From the NCBI GenBank assembly GCA_036924285.1, contig JAYKYS010000011.1, forward strand, positions 1,922,001 through 1,986,000: DNA of 64,000 nucleotides, written 5' to 3'. The notes below the pieces were generated by a model. It was not told where the DNA came from. It did not search any database and saw only the letters and a program-made list of their open reading frames with translations. A program made the position numbers and the translations under genes. Position 1 is the stretch's first letter. Each line of letters begins with the position of its first letter. The stretch is from Asterella californica (lineage: Eukaryota > Streptophyta > Marchantiopsida > Marchantiales > Aytoniaceae). Positions 11,742 through 23,559 of the stretch are shown here, piece after piece.

Positions 11742-14306
11742 CTAATCATCCTCCGTATCAGATTCCCAGTAGTCACTAGTGGGTCTATCAGAGTTAGAAG
11801 TCACAATTCCAACACCCGAGAGAGGAACTATCACTCTATGATCTCTAGGTCCAATCCGTAAGTATCCTTTGTGCCACCTATCAGTGGTGTGCACAGCTCT
11901 CAACCAAGGCCTACCTAGGAGCAAATCATAACTAGAGCCCTTTAACACTTGAAAGGACATCAATGTTTGAACTCCCATCACAGACACGACCACCTTCTCT
12001 AACACAACAAGAGGTCTTACCCGTTGCTTGTTAGCCATCCCCACGACAATGCTAGCCGGGCGAGTTGGTTCCATCCCAACTTCTTCATCAACCTCTCCGA
12101 TATGACGTTTACAGCCGAGACTCCGTCCACCAATACGTCAGAGACGTAGTGACCATTCAACCGGACTTCAATCTTTGAAGCCCTAGTGCATACCTCTGAA
12201 GCATGCACATCCACCACACCAACTCCCACTGACTTTGATGTCTTGCTCTTGGGTTTCTTCTTCTTACTTCTCTTAGAACTCAGTCCTCCTCTGAGTTCCC
12301 GTAAGCTGGGATTAAGTGCGATCAGTTGTCCAACAGTGATGTTGGCTTTCTGAGCACCCACATCTTCAACCACATCATATCCCGCTTGGGAAGATGAAAT
12401 GGTGAAATCCGCCATCCCCAGCTTCCTTCTTGGTTCCCTTGGTGTACTCGAAACATTACTCGAACGAGTACTTCTACTTGCTGACTCCTCCATGAAAACC
12501 GGTTCATCAGAAAATCGAGTTCTTTTCCTTTCTTGAGCTAAAAGCTCCACCGGTGCATGAGAAGAGTTTGAACTCTCTCCTTTCTCGTAGATGAGATCTC
12601 GCACGACATCGATAGTAGCCACCCCCTTATCTCGTCCTTGTGATGGATTTCCTCCACCCACATTCATTTTGACAACTTCGGCACCTCTTGCTCCGTTGTT
12701 AGGACAATTTTGCTGGAAATGAGAACCTCCACACGTCCAACAAGTGATTCCTCCAAAGTTACCTTGGTTGCTTCCAAAGTTATCTTGATTTCTTCTGTTA
12801 GGATTGTTGTCGTAACCTCTTTGACCTCCTCCTCCACCTTTGTTCCTCCATTCTCGTAACTGCACCACGTTTATCTTGAGATCCGCAAGAGTATCGGTGA
12901 TGCTCTTCAGCTCGACATGAAAATCAGAGGTGGCAGTAGACATCGTTGTTGGGACAAACGGTCTTGGCACCACCGTTGGAGTAATCAAGCAATCACCAAT
13001 TGTGATGGTGCAGGTGTGATCGTTGTGGCTACACCAGGAGTCGGAGTTGACACCAGAGCAGCATGATGAGGTTGGATGATATCTCCTTCATCCAAACTCT
13101 CTTCCATATTTGTCGCAATCTTGATGACCTCCGCTTTGGTTGCTGGCTTCTCGTACCTCACTTGGGTTCGAATTGAAGGTCTCAACCCTCCCATCAAGTT
13201 CTTGATCAGCACTGCTCCAATCCCCGCCATCGTTAGCTCCACATTGTCTCCATTCTTCCGTAGGACCGTTCGAAAAACTTATCCACCCTTTCGGCATACT
13301 GCCGAACTTTCTCGTCGTCTCGTTGCCTCAAATGAGTAAGCTCCACCATGAGCTTCTCATAACTCTCTTCTGGAAGAAATTCTTCGATGAGTGCATTACT
13401 CAACGTCTCCCATGTGTCTTTAACTGCACCAGGTGTCTTGCTCTTCACTCGGTCTTCATACCACGTAAGAGCAAAATCTTCTAAAAACTCTGGCAGTAAC
13501 AACACCCATTCGTCCTTCCTTCTCACGTTGTTTCCGATGCAACCCCTTTTGAAGTCTCGTACAAATGGTTCTACATCTTCATTGTTCTTCTCATGAAACA
13601 CTGGTAACTTCCTCATCTTGTAACTATTCTTTCTACCTTTCTAATTTTTGTGCAATAACTATTCGCTAAAAGAGTACGAACATCACCAATTCCATTCGCG
13701 AATAATCTACCATAGGTAAAATGAAAAGAAATGGTTGTAACAACACCTCTTGTGTCATCTGTTCTCCCAAGGTAATCATGAGCCTGAGTCGCATCACCGT
13801 CTTCTCCACCATCCGAATGACGATCTCCATCACAACTCAGCCGAGTCTTCCTTTGAAGTCGACAACTTCTCCGTCTCAACTCTTTGAGTCTCGTCCAACT
13901 TCTCGACTACTGACGTAAGTAGGGCGGTCACATCGACGCACTTGTGTCCTCTTGATAGATCACCCACTCCACAACTTGGACAAGGATCTTCTCCTAGAAG
14001 ATGAATTGGCGCTGGTGACGATGGACCCACTCGAAGACTTAAATCAGTAAACTTCCGCTTTCCTTTAGCTCTCTCGGTTCGGATTCTAGTTGGACAATTC
14101 ACTACTTTATGTCCCAACCCTCTACAGAAATAACACCACAAGTCGGTTTCTACTCTTCTCCTCGGAGACTCTACTTGAGGTTTTGTACTAGGGTTCTCAA
14201 ACTCAACGATAATCTCTTTCGAGCTCTCTCCGACGCTTACTATGACATCTAAACCTTGAGGAAGGTTTCTAAGTCTAACTTTCTAATCTTTTGAACTTCC
14301 ACTCAT
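11742..14306 (-). pseudogene. gag-protease region of the nested gypsy element (broken)
   Basis: From an ATG near 14,306 the order is: an N-terminal segment with a TAG in it, a CCHC knuckle CYFCRGLGHKVVNC, a second Cys/His cluster CPSCGVGDLSRGHKC (about 13,980), a capsid-like segment (13,233-13,616, with LTWYEDRVKSK), a second CCHC-like knuckle CWTCGGSHFQQNC (about 12,720), a Ser/Arg-rich linker, then an aspartic-protease-like core (LVDGVSAVNVI, where a D-G-G or D-T/S-G is usual) and LLLGRPWL. Frames change at about 13,240, 12,987 and 12,050. The zinc cluster ahead of the capsid is unusual for a gypsy gag. Confidence 0.75.
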
Positions 14307-14444
14307 GTTGCACCTTCTCAACCATTAAGTGGACAAAATATCTTTGAAGAAAATAACTCTACATCACTTTCTTAACTCTTTCGAGCTTTATACTGAAAAT
14401 CGTGTATTATACATGCTATACACGAATTAAAATCCAATCTAAAA

Positions 14445-14762
14445 TTAAGAGTCCATGATAATATCCTCAAGATCATCGTCTGTACTGATCCTAGCAGACA
14501 TCTTAAAGTCACTTTTGTAAGGATCACACTCTACTTCGCCAGGAGCATTCGTGGCCTCCACAGTGAATGATACTTTGAACTCAACTTTCTTCACATCTGC
14601 GCCGATGCTCGCAGAAGCTTCTTTATATAAAGCAAAAATGGCACCCCAACTGCAATAGATGCTTGATCGCAACGCCTCTATACTTAACGTTGATCTTTCC
14701 GTCTCCGTTCTAACTCCCAAACGTCTCTTCTTCAACCTTGGCACTCGAACTGGATTCCTCAT
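14445..14762 (-). CDS. Small ATG-started frame upstream of gag in the nested element
   Basis: A 105-codon frame opens with an ATG at 14,762, on the same strand as gag and upstream of it. It has a basic N-terminal part (RVPRLKKRRLG) and an acidic end (STDDDLEDIIMDS). I recognise no family. It could be an upstream ORF in the leader or the real start of gag joined by a lost frame. Confidence 0.3.
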   Translation of the reverse strand: MRNPVRVPRLKKRRLGVRTETERSTLSIEALRSSIYCSWGAIFALYKEASASIGADVKKVEFKVSFTVEATNAPGEVECDPYKSDFKMSARISTDDDLEDIIMDS

Positions 14763-14989
14763 AACGTATCGTCAAGACCTCCTTGTATGTCGAACCGTAT
14801 ATCTCTTAATCGGTAAGAGATCTCTCCAAGATTTTTGTGATCTCCAGTAGCTCAACCTCCAAGCTACTAACTAATGAAGTTTCAATAGAAAATTCCTTAA
14901 TCAAAAGAGATGGTGATGACCAAATTTTCAGAGAACTGAAATTTGTATATTTTCACTTCCCTCATGGTTGTCAACCCCCTCAGACCTCA

Positions 14990-15310
14990 TCTTCTCATGA
15001 TTTCTTTTGTCCTGGATAGCTTATCAGCCATTCTAAAACACTGGAAAGTTTCTCAGGAAAATAAAATTCACAGAAAATCTGACACTGACTGTAAACTTTT
15101 TCTAGAGAACAGAATTCCTCAACTCTCACGAATAAACCCCCTCAACTTTGAAAATTCATTGCTCCTTCTCTAGACCACCTTTTACTATGATTTCTTTTGT
15201 CCTAGATAGCTTATCAGCCACTCTAAAACACTGGAAAGTTTCTCAGGAAAATAAAATTCACAGAAAAGTTGACAGCGACTGTACAAATTTTCTAGAGAGC
15301 ATAATTTCTA
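14990..15310. repeat. Two-unit tandem duplication, period ~190 bp, in the nested element leader
   Basis: The phrase from ATGATTTCTTTTGTCCT through the GGAAAGTTTCTCAGG stretch occurs at about 14,998 and again at about 15,188, with few changes over about 115 bases. It lies in the untranslated leader between the primer-binding site and gag. Confidence 0.75.
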
Positions 15311-15587
15311 AACTCATAAATTTCTCTCCTCTAATAACTTTTCTCTCCTCCTTTCTCTACAACTCTTGTTGCACCCTCTCCTCAAACCCTTTCTAAGTGA
15401 ACAATATGTAAAGAATGACTTCGAACACGTCATATATCACTACGGGATACACGAAAGGTTCTAATGTTGCTAACATCGCATTAGTTTTCTCTCCTCTCAA
15501 CGTTCTCTCCATGTGTTCTCTCATAATCTCTTTTTGTCTAATATAGAATTGAACTCTAAATATTTTCAATGATCCCTTCAAGTGAGG

Positions 15588-15604
15588 TCCCGGTAACGAA
15601 ACCA
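15588..15604 (-). promoter_or_regulatory. Putative primer-binding site of the nested element
   Basis: Just inside the 5' LTR the minus strand reads TGGTTTCGTTACCGGGA. It has the same layout as the TGGCGCCGCTGCCGGGGA site of the element at 44,391, which fits the 3' end of tRNA-Asp as used by Athila/Tat elements. The match is partial. Confidence 0.6.
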
Positions 15605-15608
15605 AAAA

Positions 15609-16521
15609 TGTAAACCCTCCACGATCTCATCGATCAACTACCCCCCCCGGATCTCTCAACCTCCACGATCGCCACCGATGAATCTACAAATGTCGGGCCT
15701 GTCTCTCACTCAGGGGTCACCTCTGATGGCTTTGATGGAAGCACACCATGAATCTTGAAGAGAAAAATGCTAAGTTCACTCATTCATACACCCACAAACT
15801 TATCAACTAAAAATCTCCTTAAACACATCAACTAAAATCCTCCATTCTAACGACGTCTCTCAAGTTCTCACATTCAAAAAATATTCCACACTCTCTATAT
15901 TACTCAAGTTGTCATTACGACAATGTGAAAATAAGGATGAGGAGCTCTTCTCTACTCCTCTATTTATACATTCTAGGTTTTTACTTTGGTACCCCTCGGT
16001 AACTCAGCCGTAACTACTTTTACCGAGTTTTACTAAGATATTACTTAAAGTAAAAGCATTAATCACATGGGCTTCTTACCTTTTCACATGGACTTATTCC
16101 TTCAAAGTCAACAACTTCTAGAATGATTCTGGAATATTCTCAAGGAATCTCGAATTTCCACCTCCCCTCTACACTAGGACCCACTAAAAAGAAAACATGT
16201 GGAATCTCTTCTTGTTTTTAATGCCCACAAAGTCCACAACTTTAATCCAACCACTAATATCAAGTCAAAAAGGAGATAAGGGATACTTTCCACCTCCTTT
16301 CTATCTTTTAGACAAGATGACAAGATAGTAGTGCTCACTCTTTAGCAAATATCTGAATTCTGCCAAAAGTACAGCTAAGTTTAACCATAACTAACTTTTA
16401 GCTAGTCATGACTAACTTGATACCTCCTTAAAGTACTTTGGCAGCAAATAAACATTCTCAACACTTAGTTATAACTAAACAACCTTACTAATAGACAAAC
16501 TTCCTATGTGTAACATAGGTC
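15609..16521 (-). repeat. 5' LTR of the nested gypsy element
   Basis: Partner of 7,819-8,733, with about 18-20 scattered substitutions plus small indels by eye. On the minus strand it opens GACCTATGTTACACATAGG and closes GGGTTTACA. Confidence 0.9.
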
Positions 16522-17160
16522 CGTACATAGATACTCCACTACAGTCATATCATCAGGGATATCTCGTTGGTCTGGAACACCATATCCACCCTCAAGATCT
16601 GGAGACTCATCATCTGTTCTCTGACTTGAGAAAGATACGACCTGACCTTCCATACTAGAGTTCATGATCAACACACAAAGAAAGATCGATGCATGCCACT
16701 CTAACATCATCTTCTCATCAACGTCATGCCATCGAGCTCCAGTCTGATCCTGCAGACTCGTGCATGGGTTGCGACTCAACACATTGACATTATGTTTGCA
16801 ACTTCAGGTCTATGTATTACTTGGAAGTCATAATCCTATAAGATCTGAACCCATCGTGCAAGCTCAAACTCTATCAACCACTTGAGCGGCTAGTGATCAA
16901 TGATGAGAGTAAAGGGGTTCCAAAATAGACAACATCAGAAGTGTGCAACAACCCACACTGCCGCCAAACACTCTCCTTCATACGAACTATACCTCACCTC
17001 CACTGAATTGTTGGAACGATTGACATACTCCACCATGAACTTCTTTTTCTCATCATCATGCTGAGTCAACACTGATCCAAGTACCAACATATTCCAATCA
17101 GTGTGTAGTTGGAAGGGAGGTCCCTTAACGGGTCTCCTCAAGAAGGGAACAGAGGTCAAC
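16504..17160 (-). pseudogene. RNase H and linker of the outer gypsy element (decayed)
   Basis: The frame 16,935-17,159 shows a QLHTDWNMLVLGSVLTQHDD stretch and RYSSYEGECLAAVW, an RNase H of the gypsy type with the active-site Asp and Glu. Downstream at about 16,780 LSRNP marks the end of RNase H; then an acidic linker runs straight into the LTR of the nested element, showing the insertion point. Confidence 0.75.
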
Positions 17161-17399
17161 CTATCCTTGAGCTCTACAAAAGCTTACTCTTGCTCATCTC
17201 CTCACTGCCATTCCTGGTCCACCTTCATCAGCTTGGTCAATGACTTCGCAATTGCACTAAACTCCTTCAAGTATCGACGATAGAAGTTCATCAAATCAAC
17301 AAATGCTTGAACTCGACTCGCATTTGTGGGGCGTGAGATACGTGCAATAGTCTCAACCTTCGTCTGCTGAACACCCAACTCTTAGAAGAACACTTCTCA

Positions 17400-17790
17400 T
17401 GGTATAACTTCAACCCATGAGCTCTCAACCACTCGAACACATCTCGTAAGTATCTCTTGTGCTCCTCCACTTTAGCACTATAGACTAAGATGTCGTCAAT
17501 ATAACATCAGACAAAATCCAATCCTGCTAGGGTCCTGTCCATCATCCTTTGGAACTCATCAAGAGCATTTTTCAACCCAAATGATAAGAACCGCCACTGA
17601 TACAAACAATCCTTGCTGTGAGAGTCGATTCTCCAGAATGTTGTCTTGGACTTATCTTCTTTTCTCATCGGCAACTGATGATACGCTGCTCGAAGGTCCA
17701 AAATACTCAAGACCTTCACATGCCTCACTACCTCAAAGATCTCCTCAGGTGTCAGCATGGTATACTTATCGGACTTCATCTATCGATTGA
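17400..17790 (-). pseudogene. Reverse transcriptase of the outer gypsy element (decayed)
   Basis: The open part (17,507-17,779) contains SILDLRAAYHQLPM and a degenerate SFGLKNA. After a stop the frame reads YIDDILVYS, the catalytic Tyr-x-Asp-Asp box. Further stops and frame changes follow to about 17,380. Confidence 0.75.
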
Positions 17791-18569
17791 TAGGTCGACG
17801 ATAGTCTCCACACATCTGTCTGTCTATGTAGTTGTCATACATATCGTTCTTTGCTGGCATAACTGTGACATATGCGTACTCTTCATGTGACATCTTCACC
17901 AACCCAACCTCCATCAAGTCTTGAGTCCTACTCTAGATGAAAGCTCTCTGCATGTCACTGTATCTATAAGGACGTCGAAGGATTGACGAGTCACTAGCCA
18001 AGTCGATCCGTATACATGGTCTCTTCAAGGTACCCAAATCCTTCATACTGAAGGTAAAACAGTTCTTATAGCTCTTCAAGAATCTTTGAACTCTTCGTCT
18101 CTCCTCTCTTATAAGCTTGGGTCCAATCTCTAGCTCCCAAGTCCTCTATCACCACGCTAGCGATAGAACACATGTATCAACAAGTGAATGATGTCAACAA
18201 CCGTGAGATCATGCGCCCTCAGCAACAAAATATCCGATAGTAATGCTTGCTAGTATTCTCTGAAGGTTGATATGGGCAACAACTCAAAGATATCGCTGCA
18301 CCAAGCGTGCCACATGCGCAATGAGATGCGTCTCGTAATCTCATCTCTCCACATAGAAGTATCGTTGTACTTGTATGCCTGCTTGCAATACAGCAGCCAA
18401 ACCTATGCTAATCTCTCCAAACAGCTCCAGCACACACACACCCTCCTCTGAATATTGTCATACAATGAGAGTCGTATCGAACAATGATAATGTCACAAGG
18501 TTAGTAGCAGAAATAATCCTCTGTTCCTCTACTGACGATACAAAGGCTTCACTCCAAGCCTGCTGTATC

Positions 18570-18990
18570 AACCGATCAGCATACTGCTGCAACTCTCCAC
18601 TCAAACTCCACAGTTGAACATCCATAGGTAGATGGTACTACCGTAGTCATGTTAGATATGTCCCTCACCTCCTCAAAGATCGAGGTATCCTCCGCGTGAG
18701 CATTGTCTTCTAACAACTCACTCGGCCAAGTGATGAATGAACTGAACCTTGCAACAAATGTCATCGGTCCTGGTGTAGGCTCTGTTGTCTCAACTCTAGC
18801 ACTGAACCACACTGGTAAGTGACTCACTCATCTCTCATCGAACTGCCAACCTAGTCTATAAGATGATGTCTCTGCCCAATAGTCAATCACGAACCTCATG
18901 AGGTATAACACAACACCTTCAACCAATACGTCATAAGACTTTGCGGTCATAACGATGACCTTGATCTTCATCATGGAGATGATCTGATCG
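18570..18990 (-). pseudogene. Protease C-terminal region of the outer gypsy element (decayed)
   Basis: On the minus strand the phrases SYDVLVEGVVLYLM and DYWAETSSYRLGWQ, then (past a TGA) HLPVWF, match the layout that follows the protease in this gypsy family. The catalytic Asp region further upstream is not readable. Confidence 0.5.
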
Positions 18991-19592
18991 AACTCTCATT
19001 GTCAGCATCTCACGTGTCATGTGTAGAGTTGTATCTCCTGATCCTCCTAGAGATGTCTGCAGCTAGAATGGACATCCCTCCACCTCGGACTTCCTCAGAT
19101 CTAAACCAATGCACGTCGTCTTCCCCAACATCAACGGATGGTCTCCCAAGTCTAACAAGACTTTCTACGATTGATACACGTTCCTTGAAGGTGCCACCAA
19201 ACAGAGGATATCACTTCTGTTGTCCAACAACACCACACATGGTGTCAAACCAGCATGATCAATCATCGACCTAGCTAGTAATTCATCTAACCTAGCAGCC
19301 GTCGCTTGCCAAGTACCACTAGTAGCCGTCCTAATCCTAGACACATCTACCACCTCTCGCTGAACAACCTCAACACTAGAGATAACTATATCCTCTCTGA
19401 GCATGGCTGCCAACTGAAACATTGGAGCCAAGCTTACTCTCTATCCGTGGCTGAAAATCATGAGATCCGCAAAACTACTGTAGTCGTCTCCAACATCGAG
19501 TTTGACGTAGCATTCACAGACATCGAGGATTGACTCGCATCATCCCCACTCCTATACGTCACTGCCTCCAACTCCACTGCATCATTGGTAGG

Positions 19593-20062
19593 TCATTTAA
19601 GAATCATAGACGTGGTCCTCAACGCCTCCGATAATGTGAATGATTGAGGAAGCATGGCTTGTCTACCAATCTCTCCGCGTTGTGGATCCAACTCCACCGA
19701 TGCACCTCGTGGCTCAAAGACACATATTGCATCTCGAGTCACTACCGCAGATGTCTCAATCTGCACCACACTAGCCATGAAGTCAACTCCTTCTCCTCCA
19801 TAAGATGTGGAAGCCTTTGTTCTTGAATCAGATCTCCATTGAGCCATAGTCATACTAGCTATCCTCTGCTCCAACTGCTCAATCCGAGCAGCCATACTCG
19901 CATATGAGATTGTAGCAAGCAATAGACCTATTGGTCCTCACGCGAATGCTAGACCTCTACCTCCAGCTCGACCATCACGGCCTCCTTGAGCTCCTTCATC
20001 TCATCCACGATCAGCTTTTCTTTGCCGTAGCTCCGGTGTCATGTCGTGGACCGGCTCCTACC
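19593..20062 (-). pseudogene. gag-pro linker of the outer gypsy element
   Basis: The open frame 19,593-19,922 has a short coiled-coil-like segment (ARIEQLEQRIASM) preceded, after stops, by a charged Gly/Arg stretch. No catalytic domain is seen. Position and strand make it part of the outer element's polyprotein. Confidence 0.4.
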
Positions 20063-20086
20063 TGAAATTCAAACTTCGATGATTGT

Positions 20087-20590
20087 CGCTCCAAAGACAC
20101 TCATGAGAAGACAAGCTAAGCCCCAGCTTACGGGTTTTTGGCACAATTTCAGATCTCCATTTTCATCGAATAGATGGGTAGAGCTCCTTGTCAGCTTTCC
20201 ATAGGCACTTTGTCTACTTCGTTTGGACGTCTAGTGGAGAAGTTACAGGACTCGAAAGATGGAGAAAACAAGCTAGGCTTCAGCTTACAGGTTTTTGGCA
20301 TCACTTCGGATCTTCGTTTTTATCGCACCAGTGGATAGAGCTTCTTGTCAGCTTTCCATAGGCACTTCATCTACTTCGTTTGGACGCCTAGTGGAAAAGT
20401 TACAAGACTCGAAAAATGGAGAAAACAAGCTAAGCCCGAGTTTACGGGCTTTTGGCGCAACTTCGGATCTTCACTTTCATCACATAGATGGGTAGAGCTC
20501 GTTGTCAGCTTTCCATGGGCATCTTGTTTACGTCGTTTGGACATCTAGTGAAGAAGTTATGCGACTCGAAAGAAGGCAAAATCAAACTAG
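20087..20590 (+). repeat. 157-bp tandem repeat, about three units
   Basis: Units begin at 20,130, 20,287 and 20,444, each opening with ACRGGYTTTTGGC and each containing a copy of TTGTCAGCTTTCCATRGGCA and GAAGTTA/AGTTACA words. The spacing is exactly 157 bases. The array sits in an unassigned 1.9-kb insert of the outer element. Confidence 0.85.
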
Positions 20591-20591
20591 G

Positions 20592-21940
20592 CCTTAGTTT
20601 ACTTGCTGACTGGGTATTTGAGGCTTCAAGCGCTATATCAAAGACGCAAGGGGCCTGCTTCATGATGGATGACAGAAAACTGTACGTATAGAGACTGACG
20701 TAAGAGGGTTGCTTAAGGGGTTTGCTTGTTCCTGTGATCTGTCGGTGAACGGTTTGAGGATTTGGGAAGTCCAATACACGCGCGCAAGGTGTCATTGGGT
20801 TCAGAACTGTGCAGGCTACGCACAGGTTAAGACAGTTTGTGAAGAGGCGGATCGGGGAGTGCGTACTGAGTGAAATTGAGACGCAGGAAGCAGATTTGAG
20901 GTTTTCAGTTATCTGTGAAGGAGAGTTGGACCGTTCGGGTCGTTCTGGAGTCCAAACTTGCTGTCCTTGGATCCATCGGGATCAGAACAACGAGTTCTTC
21001 AGGAAATTGAAGATGATACAAAGTTTCATCGGGCGGTTTGGGAGTGTTGTGTGAAATTGACTCGCAGGGAAGCGCTTGCGTCAAATTCTTCATCGCCTGC
21101 GACCTGAGATTGGATTGTTCTTCGCGATCGGTGAGCCAAGCTCTTCGTTCTTGATGCCTACGCGACCAGGGAGTCTTCATCTACGCATAGGAGAAGACAA
21201 TACGTGGATTGGATTGTTGGTTTGAGGATGGTAAGCGAGTTTGAGCCGCAGAGAGCCGATTTACGTCAGTTTTTTTACAATCTGCGATCAAATTTCTTGC
21301 GTGATTTTGCAAAGGGAACTCCAAACGACTTGTTTGGAGTCTCGTTGGGTTCGTGATAGCTAGATCTATCTGCCAGGGAAGACGGATATCAGTTTGGATG
21401 ATCTGTTTGTGCGGTGTGTGCGGTGTGTGCGATTTTAAGCCGCAGGGAAGAGTTTTTGGAGGTTTGGTCACCTGCGACCGAAAATCGACGATATCTCGGC
21501 TGTTGGGAGTCGGATCTGAAGGTTTCTTGGGTTAACGGAGTCAGCGGAGGAGACCCTATCGACATCTGAAGTCCGTTCGGCGAAAGGAGGAAGTTCACAG
21601 ATAAGCCTTTTTCGATTTCTTTGCTACGAGTTTTGCTCTTTTGAGTTCGTTAGAGTTCTGGTTGGCTATATACAGCTTGTGGTAGCTAGCTTTATCTAAG
21701 AACTTGTACATGGATGTGATTTGGACTTGGGTTTGGATCGCGTGATACTGTTGTGGCTCTGCTTGTTAGCAAAGGGAAGTTTCTCTTGCTTTGAGCTACA
21801 CTTCGGTGGTTTTTGGGTCAGGGTTGTGATTCAAGGGTTTGTTTTAGGGCTTTGAAGTAGGTTACAGACCGCTCTGGCCTGTTCATCAGTTTCGTGCTCT
21901 TAGGAGAAAGAACCGGCAGTGTACATACTTTTGGAGTTGG
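20592..21940 (+). other. Unassigned segment within the outer element
   Basis: No domain-bearing frame is found on either strand. The base composition and T-rich plus strand look like an LTR or leader of a plus-strand element. It separates the gag zinc-knuckle region (21,950-22,850) from the gag-pro linker (19,593-20,062), so it is foreign to, or rearranged within, the outer element. Confidence 0.4.
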
Positions 21941-21949
21941 TATATATTG

Positions 21950-22850
21950 CGCGTTCGTTTTCGTGGTTGTTCTTCTCTGTCTTGTCTTTGTTCGACACAC
22001 AACATCTCCACAGCCAGGAACCTCACATTTTCTTGGACATCCTTCACGCAAAATCCGACACGACACCGGGTGGAGATCAAAACAACAGTCACTATTGTGA
22101 CTTGGTTGCTCGCAATGCTCACACTATCTATGCACCGCTTTAGACGTCTGAGACGCTTCATAACCACCTCTCCTCTGTGTGCATTTCTTTTGTTGATGAG
22201 GATCATCACACGTCCAGCAAAGACCCACTTGCTGGTGACTAGAGAAGAATGGCATGGGCTTCTGTCCACTAGGTCCTCCCACACCTCCTTGAGATCGTGA
22301 CTGTTAGGCACGATCCATACCACCACCACCACCACGCTGTTGCGTAGCTTGTGATCCTCGAGAAGAGGTGGTCGTCCCATGTGATATCTCCCTGCTGAAC
22401 CCAGAAGTCACCATCCTCTCCTCCACCATGTTCAGCTCAATCCGCTCAGTCAAACCAAAAGCAATTGCCAACGTCGGAGCGATGTCCCTAAGGAGAGTCG
22501 CATCTCTAACTCTCTTATGCAACTCTCGGTCTAGTATCTCATATCAGAACTAGACTGCTTGTGCTTCCATCACTCTTTTAGATAACGCTGATCAACTGCC
22601 TCATGGGACTAAACGTCTCGCATAGGCTCTCTCCAATCTTCCACTGGAACTCATGTAGACTCCTCAACTTGTCAGTCCGCACATCTTGATAGTTCTTCCT
22701 CAAACACTGGAAGAACTGAACCACAAAGTTAAACCCTGGTGGTATCCCACTCATACTATCATCTGCTCCACTACTAGTGGACGCAGCGCTAGTAGTAGGT
22801 ACTAAAAAAGATTGCGGGTTGTCCAAAATCTGACATAAACTCGTCCGCAC
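21950..22850 (-). pseudogene. gag C-terminal region with zinc knuckles, outer gypsy element
   Basis: The frame 22,578-22,850 ends in a capsid-like segment (LRSLHEFQWKIGESL). The next frame (22,304-22,522) continues it (TERIELNMVEERMVTSGF), and a third holds Cys/His clusters CWTCDDPHQQKKC, CEHCEQPSHNSDCC and CPRKCEVPGC. Frame changes occur at about 22,560 and 22,310. Plant gypsy gags end in such nucleic-acid-binding knuckles. Confidence 0.6.
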
Positions 22851-23559
22851 GCGTATCTTTGGCAGATTTTTGCCTTGTAGAGTTGTTCGAAGTTGCTATT
22901 TGGGGTTTGCTTCTTGCCTGTGCGCGTTTGATCTTTTCGCATGTTCCTGGAGGAGTGGTAGGACGATCCCATAGTACTAGGGGGAAGTTGTCATTGTGGT
23001 AGCATTTGTCTATGTCGTAGAGACGTGCATGAAAGAAGTTGGTGGCAGTTGACTTAGGTGAGCTAGTAGAGCTACCACGTAAAGATTTTTGGAGCTACTA
23101 AAGGTTTGGACTCTTAGTTAGTGATCTTATGTATAGTTTATAACAGCTGGTGGTTATATATTGTGCATGTGGTCATCGAAGAGGCGGCGTCAGTCCTGAT
23201 GGGACTTGGTTTATTTTTGTGCATGTTTGAGTGTGGAGGGTTATCGTTTGAAATTCTTGTGGTTGGAACTCCTCCATATTCTGCTTCTTGTTTGTGCATC
23301 GCATTTACTTCTGTTGGCGTTTGATTTCTAGAGTGAGTTCAGTCCAAAATGTGCTGTTTGTAGTGAGACTGGAGTTGCGGATCAATAAACTTCTATTTTT
23401 CTCACGATGAGGTTGGACTTGCGACCAACAGAGCGTGAGAGGCTACTTGTGATGATGGTAGGTATGATTGCTCTTATCTTGACTGTCCTAGTATAAGATA
23501 TGTGAGCTCAGTAGGAGCGGCGTGTGGTGATGAAGTTTTGACGCTCTGGTTAGAGCTTA

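Larger units (their letters stand above)
7819..16521 (-). mobile_element. Nested minus-strand Ty3/gypsy element, Tat/Athila-like
   Basis: An 8.7-kb element with two LTRs of about 914 bp (roughly 98% identical by eye), a purine tract, a tRNA-Asp-like primer-binding site, and gag, protease, RT, RNase H and integrase in gypsy order. It interrupts the pol gene of the outer element between RNase H and integrase. The flanks AGTAC (7,814-7,818) and CGTAC (16,522-16,526) look like a 5-bp target duplication with one change. Several stops and frameshifts make it non-autonomous now. Confidence 0.9.

Noticed and set aside
12322..12507. Small overlapping minus-strand genes inside the nested gag
   Set aside because: They are shadows of the gag frame with the zinc knuckle.
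21886..22380. A 164-codon minus-strand gene
   Set aside because: The neighbouring frame carries the zinc-knuckle signature of gag; this frame is a shadow of it.
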